NCBI GenBank assembly: GCA_041856085.1
Contig: JBHAFL010000089.1
Coordinates: 1-29,217, forward strand
From: RUG754 sp041856085
GTDB taxonomy: Bacteria; Bacillota; Clostridia; Peptostreptococcales; Anaerovoracaceae
Length of the DNA stretch: 29,217 nucleotides
Reading direction: 5' to 3'
Made by a program: the position numbers and the translations under genes. The notes under the pieces were generated by a model that ran no database searches, had not been told where the DNA came from, and saw only the letters and a program-made list of their open reading frames with translations. Shown one piece after another: positions 23,010-29,217 of this stretch. The first letter of the stretch is position 1, and every line of letters begins with the position of its first letter.

Positions 23010-24545
23010 ATGCAAAACGCCCATGCAGTTGAATTCAGAGGAATCACTAAGCGCTTCGGACAGGTTACGGCGAATGACAGCGTCGACCTGTATCTCGACC
23101 GAGGCGTCATTATGTCGCTGCTCGGAGAGAACGGCTCAGGCAAGACCACGCTTATGAATATGCTCGCGGGGATATACTTTCCCGACGAGGGAGAAATCCT
23201 CGTAAACGGTCAGCCTGTCGCCATTAAGTCCCCTAAGGACGCTTTCGAGAACGGAATAGGTATGATACATCAGCATTTTAAGCTCGTCGATGTGTTTACC
23301 GCAGCCGAGAATATAGTCCTCGGACTCAAGGAGGACGGCAGGCTCGACAGAAAAGCCGTATCCGAAAGGGTGAGGGCTATCAGTAATAAATACGGCTTCG
23401 ATATAGACCCCGATAAGAAAATATACGAGATGTCGGTTTCGGAGAAGCAGACCGTCGAGATAATCAAGGTTCTCTACCGGGGAGCGGATATCCTTATATT
23501 GGACGAGCCTACGGCGGTGCTTACGCCGCAGGAGACGGGGAGGCTGTTCGAGATATTGAGAGCTATGAAAGAGGACGGCAAGGCGATTATCCTTATTACC
23601 CATAAGCTCAATGAGGTAATGGAGATATCCGACGTCGTAGCGGTTCTCAGAAAAGGCAGCCACATCGCGACCGTCAGAACCGGCGAAACCGACGAGAAGA
23701 AGCTGACCGAAATGATGGTAGGACGCAGCATATCACTGAACATAGACAGACCCGAGCCTGTCAACCCTAAACCGAGGCTGACCGTGGCGGGTCTTACGGT
23801 GAGAGACGGCGAGGGCGTGATTAAGCTGGACGACGTGGGCTTCATGGCTTACGGCGGTGAAATACTCGGAATCGCCGGAATCGCAGGCTCGGGTCAAAAG
23901 GAGCTTCTGGAGTCCATAGCGGGACTGAGGCATATATCCAAGGGCTCGATAATCTATACGCCCGAGGGTAAAGCGCCGGCAGAGCTTGTAGGCAAGACGC
24001 CTACGGAGATAAAGGACGCGGGAGTTGCCCTCGCATTCGTGCCCGAGGACAGGCTCGGAATGGGTCTTGTCGGCGGCATGGGAATGACGGGCAATATGAT
24101 GCTCAGGTCGTGGAATAAGGGCAAGAGCATCTTCATAGACCGAAAGGCTCCCGAAGAGCTTGCTAAACGCGTGCTTGACAGCCTCGAGGTAAAAACCCCG
24201 AGCATAAACTATCCTGTCAGGAAGCTCTCGGGCGGTAACGTTCAGAAGGTGCTGGTTGGCCGTGAAATAGCCTCCGCGCCGTCTGTGCTCATGAGCGCCT
24301 ATGCCGTGAGAGGACTCGACATTAACACCTCATACACCATATATAACCTTATGACCGACCAAAAGAAAAAGGGCGTAGCCGTCGTATTCGTAGGTGAAGA
24401 CCTCGACGTGCTTCTCGAGCTCTGCGACAGGATACTCGTGCTCGCGGGCGGCAGGGTAAGCGGCATAGTGGACGCTCGCACTACCACTAAGGAAGAAATA
24501 GGATTGCTTATGACGAATTATGACGGTAAGGAGGAAAAAAACTGA
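23010..24545 (+). CDS. Nucleoside ABC importer ATPase, two nucleotide-binding domains
   Basis: The ATG at 23010 follows AAAGGAAAG; an in-frame TTG at 22896 lies inside the hairpin and is unlikely. The 511-residue protein has two tandem ABC domains, as in RbsA/BmpB-type importers. Domain 1 has Walker A GENGSGKTT (about 38), the degenerate signature MSVSEKQTVEI and Walker B LILDEPTAVL. Domain 2 (from about 255) has the weak P-loop GIAGSGQKE and a clear signature LSGGNVQKV, but the Walker B region reads LMSAYAVRGLDI where related ATPases usually have a QPTRGLD-like form. Asymmetry of this kind is common in the family. It precedes the first permease by one base and powers uptake of nucleosides bound by the BMP lipoprotein. 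Confidence 0.93.
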   Translation: MQNAHAVEFRGITKRFGQVTANDSVDLYLDRGVIMSLLGENGSGKTTLMNMLAGIYFPDEGEILVNGQPVAIKSPKDAFENGIGMIHQHFKLVDVFTAAENIVLGLKEDGRLDRKAVSERVRAISNKYGFDIDPDKKIYEMSVSEKQTVEIIKVLYRGADILILDEPTAVLTPQETGRLFEILRAMKEDGKAIILITHKLNEVMEISDVVAVLRKGSHIATVRTGETDEKKLTEMMVGRSISLNIDRPEPVNPKPRLTVAGLTVRDGEGVIKLDDVGFMAYGGEILGIAGIAGSGQKELLESIAGLRHISKGSIIYTPEGKAPAELVGKTPTEIKDAGVALAFVPEDRLGMGLVGGMGMTGNMMLRSWNKGKSIFIDRKAPEELAKRVLDSLEVKTPSINYPVRKLSGGNVQKVLVGREIASAPSVLMSAYAVRGLDINTSYTIYNLMTDQKKKGVAVVFVGEDLDVLLELCDRILVLAGGRVSGIVDARTTTKEEIGLLMTNYDGKEEKN

Positions 24546-24546
24546 A

Positions 24547-25680
24547 ATGAAAGAAAAGACGCCTCTTATTCGTCTCGTTAAACGGGAAGATATGGCTAAA
24601 AGCCGAATCTGGATAATTAGAATCGTCGCGCTCCTCTTTGCGATTATACTGGGCGGGCTGATATTCATCATAGCCGGCTCGAACCCCGTTACGGCTTACG
24701 GAGCTATGCTTTCGGGCACGCTCGGCAAGGCCACGGGCATAAGGCAGGTAGTTAAAACCGCGGTGCCGCTGCTCGGAACCGCTCTCGCTCTCGCGCCGTG
24801 TTTCGCTATGAGATATTGGAACATCGGAGCTGAGGGTCAGATTACGATGGGAGCCATCGCGGCTACATTTTTTGCACTGAACTTCTCAGGCAGCGTGCCG
24901 TCTCCGATACTGCTCCTCGTTATGGGGCTTGCCTCGGCAGTCTTCGGAGCGCTTTGGTCGGCTGTACCGGCTGTTTTTAAGGCGAGGTGGGGGACGAACG
25001 AAACCCTGTTCACGCTGATGATGAACTATATAGCGATAGGAATAGTCGGCTGGCTTCAAGGCGGAGCATGGGAGGGCAAACCCGGCTCGCAGATTATCCC
25101 TATGTTTGACAGCGCCGCCGTGCTGCCTAAGGTATTCGGGGTGCATATCGGCTGGATAATGGTTTTAGCTCTCACTATATTTATGCATATCTATATGAAG
25201 TATACGAAGCAGGGCTACGAGATATCGGTACTCGGCGAGTCGGAGAACACCGCGCGATATGCCGGTATGAACGTGGCTAAGGTCACCATAAGGACAGCCT
25301 GCCTCTCCGGAGGTATAGCGGGACTCGTGGGCTTTATGGTGGCTTCGGGCGCTAACCAGACTCTCTACTCGGGAGTGGCGGGCGGCGTAGGCTTCACGGC
25401 GATAACCGTAACATGGCTCGCCCAGCTTAACCCGTTCGCGATGATAGGAATATCCTCGCTGCTCGCGGTGCTCTCAAAAGGCGCGTCGAGCTTGCAGACC
25501 CGACTTCAGATACCGGCGTCGATATCTGATATCATCACGGGAATAATCCTGCTCTCGATGCTCGGCTGCGAGTTTTTCATAAACTATAAGATGATATTCA
25601 GAGGAAAAGACGAGTCTGAACCTAAACAACAGGCACAGACGAAAACCTTGGCTGTTAACATAGGAAAGGAGTCGGAGTAA
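24547..25680 (+). CDS. Nucleoside ABC importer permease, subunit 1
   Basis: The ATG at 24547 is chosen because AAGGAGG lies 12 bases upstream; ATG 24520 would overlap the ATPase gene and place nine basic residues in front. The 377-residue protein has a short cytoplasmic N-terminus and about nine hydrophobic segments, with the family motif YWNIGAEGQITMGAIAA near residue 90 and GENTARYAG-type EAA loop (VLGESENTARYAGMNV) near residue 240. It belongs to the branched-chain/BMP permease family (BPD_transp_2). The stop codon TAA overlaps the ATG of the next permease by one base, so the two halves of the channel are made together. Substrate is inferred from the BMP protein. Confidence 0.92.
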   Translation: MKEKTPLIRLVKREDMAKSRIWIIRIVALLFAIILGGLIFIIAGSNPVTAYGAMLSGTLGKATGIRQVVKTAVPLLGTALALAPCFAMRYWNIGAEGQITMGAIAATFFALNFSGSVPSPILLLVMGLASAVFGALWSAVPAVFKARWGTNETLFTLMMNYIAIGIVGWLQGGAWEGKPGSQIIPMFDSAAVLPKVFGVHIGWIMVLALTIFMHIYMKYTKQGYEISVLGESENTARYAGMNVAKVTIRTACLSGGIAGLVGFMVASGANQTLYSGVAGGVGFTAITVTWLAQLNPFAMIGISSLLAVLSKGASSLQTRLQIPASISDIITGIILLSMLGCEFFINYKMIFRGKDESEPKQQAQTKTLAVNIGKESE

Positions 25681-26666
25681 TGGAATTTAATATAGCGGGA
25701 CTCATACGCGCAGCCGTGCTTAACGGTACGCCGCTTCTATTCGGGACCTCCGGCGAGATACTCACCGAAAAATCCGGCAACCTAAACCTGGGAGTAGAGG
25801 GACTTATGTTTATGGGCGGAGCTTTCGGACTCTGCGGAGCTTTCGTCTACGGCAATATGGCGGGAGACGGCGCTATAGGAGCTGTAGCTGTAATCATCGC
25901 GCTGCTTTTCTCATTTCTTTCGGGAGTCGCAGGCTCTCTCATATACAGCTTCCTCACGATAACCCTGCGCGCTAATCAGAACGTAACGGGACTTGCACTC
26001 ACCATCTTCGGTACGGGTGTGGGTCAGTTCGTGGGCGAGCTTATGAGGATAAAGGTCGGAGGCAACGTTACAATCTCGAACGCCCTCAAGGAAGCGTTCG
26101 CGGGGTCGATTTTTCCGGCTGCACTTCGCCGCATACCCGTGCTCGGCGAGATAATCTTCGGGTATAACCTCTTCGTCTATCTCGGTCTTATTACGGTGCT
26201 GTTTATGGCGTATTTTATGAAGAGAACGAGGACGGGACTCTTCCTCTCCGCAGTCGGAGAGTCTCCGCAGACGGCGGACTCCGCGGGCATCAACGTCACA
26301 AAATACAGATATCTCGCGACCGTCATAGGCGGTGGAATCTCAGCCGTAGGCGGTATGGTCTATACGATGACGATAGCCGGCTCCGTATGGAACCACATCG
26401 GACTATCGGGAGAGGGCTGGGTTGCGGTAGCGCTCGTAATCTTCTGTATGTGGAAGCCCCTGAACTCAATCTGGGGCTCGGTGCTGTTCGGTGGACTGCT
26501 TATTCTCTACCTGAGACTTCCGCTGCCGTTTATGCCTACGCAGATATATAAGATTGTGCCGTATATAGCTACAGCGATAGTTCTCATAGCGGTTTCGATG
26601 AGACAGCGCAGGGAAGACAGGCCGCCTCAGGGACTCGGCGCGAACTACTTTAGAGAAGAGAGGTAA
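25680..26666 (+). CDS. Nucleoside ABC importer permease, subunit 2
   Basis: A 328-residue BPD_transp_2 membrane protein whose ATG overlaps the previous stop by one base. It carries the motif GTSGEILTEKSGNLNLGVEGLMFMGG near residues 22-50, characteristic of the second permease in BMP systems, and the coupling loop AVGESPQTADSAGINV near residue 195. About nine hydrophobic segments are visible, and the C-terminus is basic (RQRREDRPP). It completes the importer begun at 21572. A short imperfect hairpin follows the stop at 26667-26698 without a T tract, so termination here is uncertain. Confidence 0.93.
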   Translation: MEFNIAGLIRAAVLNGTPLLFGTSGEILTEKSGNLNLGVEGLMFMGGAFGLCGAFVYGNMAGDGAIGAVAVIIALLFSFLSGVAGSLIYSFLTITLRANQNVTGLALTIFGTGVGQFVGELMRIKVGGNVTISNALKEAFAGSIFPAALRRIPVLGEIIFGYNLFVYLGLITVLFMAYFMKRTRTGLFLSAVGESPQTADSAGINVTKYRYLATVIGGGISAVGGMVYTMTIAGSVWNHIGLSGEGWVAVALVIFCMWKPLNSIWGSVLFGGLLILYLRLPLPFMPTQIYKIVPYIATAIVLIAVSMRQRREDRPPQGLGANYFREER

Positions 26667-26698
26667 GCCGGGCAGATATTTTTTATTTCATCTGCGGC
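26667..26698 (+). other. Imperfect hairpin after the importer operon
   Basis: GCCG at 26667-26670 and CAGAT at 26673-26677 pair with ATCTG at 26690-26694 and CGGC at 26695-26698, with a GG bulge and a T-rich loop. There is no T run after it, so it is a weak terminator candidate at best. Confidence 0.35.
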
Positions 26699-26722
26699 AA
26701 TCAGGCTCAGATTCGAATTCGC

Positions 26723-26917
26723 GATTATAGCCATGAATCCCTTGCCCGCGCTCATAAATAAGATTATTGCCATGCAGCCTTTTACCGCGCCCATAAATAA
26801 GATTATAGATATGCAGCCCTTGACCGCGCTTGCGAAAAAGATAATAGTTATACAGCCCTTGACCGCGCCCATAAATAAGATTATAGCTATGCAGCCTTTG
26901 ACCGCGCTTGCAAATAA
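26723..26917 (+). repeat. Five tandem copies of a 39-bp repeat upstream of the APRT-type gene
   Basis: Units at 26723-26761, 26762-26800, 26801-26839, 26840-26878 and 26879-26917 are exactly 39 bp each and mostly 75-95% alike by eye. Each runs GATTATAGC-ATGCAGCC-TTGACCGCGC and then ends in one of two ways: type A (CCATAAATAA; units 1, 2, 4) or type B (TTGCRAAWAA; units 3, 5). Units 2-3 and 4-5 thus form a 78-bp higher-order pair. Because 39 is a multiple of three, both strands stay open through the array. It fills most of the 335-bp gap between the importer and the phosphoribosyltransferase gene, and its last unit supplies the -35 box of a promoter. Confidence 0.9.
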
Positions 26918-26936
26918 ACTATAAAAATAGTATAAT
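26908..26936 (+). promoter_or_regulatory. Probable promoter of the APRT-type gene
   Basis: TTGCAA at 26908-26913, inside the last 39-bp repeat, a 17-bp spacer, then a perfect TATAAT at 26931-26936. The gene start is 66 bp downstream of the -10 box. Confidence 0.6.
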
Positions 26937-27001
26937 AACCTCGCGCGGCAGGGTGTTTTTTGCGGGAGCTGAATATCACTAAAAATTGAGAGGCAAAAAA
27001 T

Positions 27002-27553
27002 ATGTACTACGAGATGACCATTGCAGGTCTGAAAAGACAATTACCCATATGTAAGGTGACGGACGATCTGTATATCGCAGCTTTCATTATGTTCTCAGAT
27101 GTCGAGGTGACGGTAGCTGCGGCAGGAGAGCTACTGAAAAAAGCGCCGGAGTTCGATGTGCTGATAACTGCTGAAGCTAAGGGAATACCGCTGTGCTACG
27201 AAATGGCAAGACAGGCAGGAACAGACGACTATGTCATTGCCCGCAAGAAGCCTAAACTCTATATGAATAATATCCTATATACGGAAGTGGATTCGATAAC
27301 GACAGATCACGTGCAGACGCTCTGCATAGGAGACAGGGAAGTTTCCCTGCTAAAAGGCAGAAGAGTGCTGATAGTGGATGATGTGATTTCTACCGGAGAG
27401 TCGCTCCGTTCCATCGAAAATCTGGTGAGGAGGGCGGGCGGCAATATCGCAGGCAGAATGGCAGTTCTGGCAGAGGGTGATGCTGCGGCAAGAGATGACA
27501 TCATCTTCCTCGAAAAACTTCCTGTATTTAACAGGGACGGAAGTATTAAATAA
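27002..27553 (+). CDS. Phosphoribosyltransferase, adenine phosphoribosyltransferase (APRT)-like
   Basis: A 183-residue type I phosphoribosyltransferase. The PRPP-binding loop is RVLIVDDVISTGESL near residues 120-134, and VLITAEAKGIPLCYEMAR around 55-72 matches the APRT-type EARGFxxG segment in diverged form. VIARKKPKLYM near 80-90 resembles the ARKxxKLP part of APRT and Xpt. The enzyme would form a purine nucleotide from a free base and PRPP; adenine is the best guess and xanthine is possible. A weak GAGAGG site precedes the ATG. It lies between a nucleoside importer and a flavoprotein gene, behind a repeat array and a promoter of its own, and fits the purine salvage theme of the region. Confidence 0.8.
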   Translation: MYYEMTIAGLKRQLPICKVTDDLYIAAFIMFSDVEVTVAAAGELLKKAPEFDVLITAEAKGIPLCYEMARQAGTDDYVIARKKPKLYMNNILYTEVDSITTDHVQTLCIGDREVSLLKGRRVLIVDDVISTGESLRSIENLVRRAGGNIAGRMAVLAEGDAAARDDIIFLEKLPVFNRDGSIK

Positions 27554-27564
27554 AAAAACATGCG

Positions 27565-27582
27565 GCCGCCCGAAAGGACGGC
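27565..27582 (+). other. GNRA-type hairpin between the phosphoribosyltransferase and flavoprotein genes
   Basis: GCCGCCC at 27565-27571 pairs with GGACGGC at 27576-27582 around a GAAA tetraloop, with one C-A mismatch. No T tract follows. It may stabilise or separate the two messages. Confidence 0.45.
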
Positions 27583-27604
27583 TTGTAATATTTAGGAGAA
27601 AAAA

Positions 27605-28978
27605 ATGAAAAAATACGACGTAATAATTATCGGAGCAGGTCCGGGCGGAATCTTCGCAGCTTACGAATTGGTTAAAGGTAATAAGGGACTTAAGATAGCC
27701 GTGTTCGAGCAGGGAAACGAGCTTAAGAGAAGAAAATGCCCTATTGACGGTAAAAAAATCACCTCCTGTATCAGGTGTAAGACCTGCTCCATAATGAGCG
27801 GCTTCGGCGGCGCGGGCGCGTTTTCGGACGGTAAATATAATATCACCAACGAATTCGGCGGCAACCTGTATGAGTATATAGGACGTGATCAGGCGACAGA
27901 GCTTATGGAGTATGTCGACTCCATCAATATGTCCTACGGCGGAGAGGGTACTAAGCTCTACTCGACTGCCAACTCGGGCATCAAGAAAAAATGCTTCGAG
28001 AATGACCTTAAGCTGCTTGAAGCTCAAGTAAGACACCTCGGCACCGACGTCAACTACATTGTTCTCGAGAATATGTACGAAGAGCTTAAGGATAAGGTCG
28101 ACTTCCACTTCCTCACAGAGGTAAAAACCGTATCAAGGGCAGCCGACGTATATGTCATAGATACCGAAAAAGAAAAATATAACGCGCCTAAGCTCATAAT
28201 CTCGGTAGGGCGCTCGGGAAGCAAATGGATGGGCTCGGTATGCGAGAGGCTTGGCATAGCGACCAACTCAAGCAGGGTGGATATCGGAGTCAGAGTCGAA
28301 ATCCCGTATGAGGTTTTTTCCGAGCTTACGGACGAGCTCTATGAGAGCAAGATAGTCTACAGAACGAAAAAGTACGACGACCTCGTCAGGACGTTCTGCA
28401 TGAACCCGCACGGAGTTGTGGTTAACGAGAATACGAACGGCATAGTCACAGTAAACGGACACAGCTACGAGGACCCTAAGCTCCATACCGAAAACACCAA
28501 CTTCGCGCTCCTCGTTTCCAAAAAATTCACCGAGCCATTTAAGGATTCGAACGGCTACGGCGAGAGCATAGCGCACCTTTCGAATATGCTCGGCGGAGGA
28601 GTTATAGTGCAGAGATTCGGAGATCTCGTACACGGCAGGAGAACGAACGAGGACAGGCTTGACGCGAGCTTTGTCAGACCGACCCTTAAGGCGACGCCGG
28701 GAGACCTCAGCCTCGTAATCCCTAAGAGGATAATGGACGACATAATCGAGATGGTCTATGCTCTCGACAAGATTGCGCCGGGAACGGCGAACCACGATAC
28801 GCTTCTCTACGGAGTCGAAGTTAAGTTCTATAATCTACAGGTTGAGCTTGACGAAAACCTTGAGACGGAGTATAAGGGACTGTACGTGATAGGCGACGGT
28901 TCCGGCGTGACGCACTCGCTCTCGCACGCCTCGGCTTCGGGAGTATATGTGGCAAGAAAAATTACGGGGGCTTGTTGA
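27605..28978 (+). CDS. FAD-dependent dehydrogenase-like protein of family COG2509
   Basis: A 457-residue flavoprotein. The N-terminus has the dinucleotide-binding fold YDVIIIGAGPGGIFAAYEL and the ribose-binding acid in AVFEQGNEL. A cysteine-rich segment follows at about 39-61 (RKCPIDGKKITSCIRC and KTCSIMSG), then GFGGAGAFSDGKYN, the family signature. The C-terminal FAD contact GLYVIGDGSGVTHSLSHASASG is intact. COG2509 proteins are widespread in Clostridia and have no firmly assigned reaction; the four clustered cysteines could bind a metal or take part in thiol chemistry. A good AGGAGAAAAA site precedes the ATG. Its neighbours, a phosphoribosyltransferase and rarA, give no clear hint of function. 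Confidence 0.9.
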   Translation: MKKYDVIIIGAGPGGIFAAYELVKGNKGLKIAVFEQGNELKRRKCPIDGKKITSCIRCKTCSIMSGFGGAGAFSDGKYNITNEFGGNLYEYIGRDQATELMEYVDSINMSYGGEGTKLYSTANSGIKKKCFENDLKLLEAQVRHLGTDVNYIVLENMYEELKDKVDFHFLTEVKTVSRAADVYVIDTEKEKYNAPKLIISVGRSGSKWMGSVCERLGIATNSSRVDIGVRVEIPYEVFSELTDELYESKIVYRTKKYDDLVRTFCMNPHGVVVNENTNGIVTVNGHSYEDPKLHTENTNFALLVSKKFTEPFKDSNGYGESIAHLSNMLGGGVIVQRFGDLVHGRRTNEDRLDASFVRPTLKATPGDLSLVIPKRIMDDIIEMVYALDKIAPGTANHDTLLYGVEVKFYNLQVELDENLETEYKGLYVIGDGSGVTHSLSHASASGVYVARKITGAC

Positions 28979-28993
28979 ACGTCATATTGATGA

Positions 28994-29021
28994 TTGACAT
29001 AAAACAGTTATAGCCAATTAT
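28994..29021 (+). promoter_or_regulatory. Possible promoter of rarA
   Basis: A perfect TTGACA at 28994-28999 is followed after 16 bp by AATTAT at 29016-29021, a weak -10. It lies in the 62-bp gap just before rarA. Confidence 0.35.
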
Positions 29022-29040
29022 TAAAAAAAGAAATATAGAT

Positions 29041-29217
29041 ATGGAGCAGGTAAATCTCTTTGACAACCGAATATCGCAGCCGCTCGCGGCAAGACTCAGA
29101 CCGAGAGACCTCAGCGAATACGCGGGACAGAGCCATCTTTTAGGCGAGGGCAAGGTGCTTAGAAGACTCATCGAGGAGGATATATTAAGCTCAATGATTT
29201 TTTGGGGACCGCCGGGA
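29041..29217 (+). CDS. rarA: RarA/MgsA, replication-associated recombination AAA+ ATPase (N-terminal part)
   Basis: Only 59 residues are in the window; the frame runs off its end. The segment RLRPRDLSEYAGQSHLLGEGK is the well-conserved start of RarA (PLAxRxRPxxLxEyxGQxHLxGxGK), and the window stops in SMIFWGPPG, the beginning of the Walker A loop. RarA is a homotetrameric AAA+ ATPase acting at stalled replication forks and single-stranded DNA ends. The start at 29041 lies in the expected place relative to family members (MEQVNLFD, a possible clamp-binding-like QxxLF element at residues 3-7), though the ribosome binding site is weak. The rest of the gene and its downstream neighbours cannot be seen. 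Confidence 0.93.
   Translation, partial: MEQVNLFDNRISQPLAARLRPRDLSEYAGQSHLLGEGKVLRRLIEEDILSSMIFWGPPG

Noticed and set aside
26723..26917. CRISPR array
   Set aside because: The 39-bp units are directly adjacent with no unique spacers and no cas genes nearby; this is a minisatellite.
26645..27040. Minus-strand 131-residue ORF with a 13-residue hydrophobic repeat, and the plus-strand 63-residue ORF at 26733-26924
   Set aside because: Both arise from the 39-bp tandem array, whose unit length keeps frames open on both strands. Neither has a convincing ribosome binding site, and the minus ORF starts inside the APRT-type gene.
27350..28108. Minus-strand 252-residue ORF opposite the COG2509 gene
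   Set aside because: It lies entirely opposite well-supported + strand genes, shows no recognisable family, and is a by-product of their codon bias. The same applies to the antisense ORFs at 28268-28795, 4927-5505, 8013-8450 and 13567-13977.

Overview
The window reads as a chromosomal segment of an anaerobic Bacillota, most likely a member of the Clostridia (Lachnospiraceae, Ruminococcaceae or a nearby family; I cannot place it more closely). The reasons are the gene families (BMP-type nucleoside ABC importer, COG2509 flavoprotein, Nif11/NHLM peptide export genes), strong AGGAGG-type ribosome binding sites, heavy use of ATA, AGA and AGG codons, Gram-positive lipoprotein signals, and short U-tract terminators. 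No rRNA, tRNA, CRISPR array, transposase or phage gene was seen. Almost every gene is on the + strand.

Layout. (1) 1-3466: the end of a cobalamin lower-ligand/nucleotide-loop block: cobT (cut by the window edge), cobU, cobS with an unusual low-complexity insert, a mini-CobU-like protein and a cobC-like phosphatase, closed by a terminator at 3580-3605. (2) 3714-5736: a DMT (EamA) transporter, an HD-domain protein and xanthine phosphoribosyltransferase, tightly coupled and closed by a perfect 12-bp hairpin at 5782-5812. (3) 5966-19756: a near-continuous 14-kb block that looks like a peptide export and signalling system: an 80-residue remnant or minimal HlyD-like adaptor, two NHLM-type ABC transporters (the first with an intact C39 peptidase), a Nif11-type leader peptide with a double-glycine site and a Cys-free core, a STAS protein, a multi-pass membrane acyltransferase-like protein, a PP2C (SpoIIE) phosphatase fused to an RsbW-like ATPase domain, a PreP-like M16 lipoprotein protease, a LytS-type histidine kinase and a SARP-like response regulator. 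No recognisable RiPP maturase is present. (4) 19889-27553: purine uptake and salvage: an NCS2 purine permease, a complete BMP/ATPase/permease/permease nucleoside importer and an APRT-type phosphoribosyltransferase, with a 39-bp x 5 tandem repeat just upstream of the last gene. (5) 27605-29217: a COG2509 FAD-dependent protein and the start of rarA, cut by the window edge.

How the parts may work together. Region 3 sits between xpt and the NCS2 permease, so it interrupts what would otherwise be a run of purine salvage genes. The working hypothesis is that the C39 transporter cleaves and exports the Nif11-derived peptide, the M16 lipoprotein trims or destroys peptides outside the membrane, and the kinase/regulator pair plus the STAS/PP2C/ATPase partner switch couple this to gene expression. 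The individual families are well known. The combination, the missing maturase and the shrunken adaptor are what make the block worth following up; all functional links between these genes are inferred from position.
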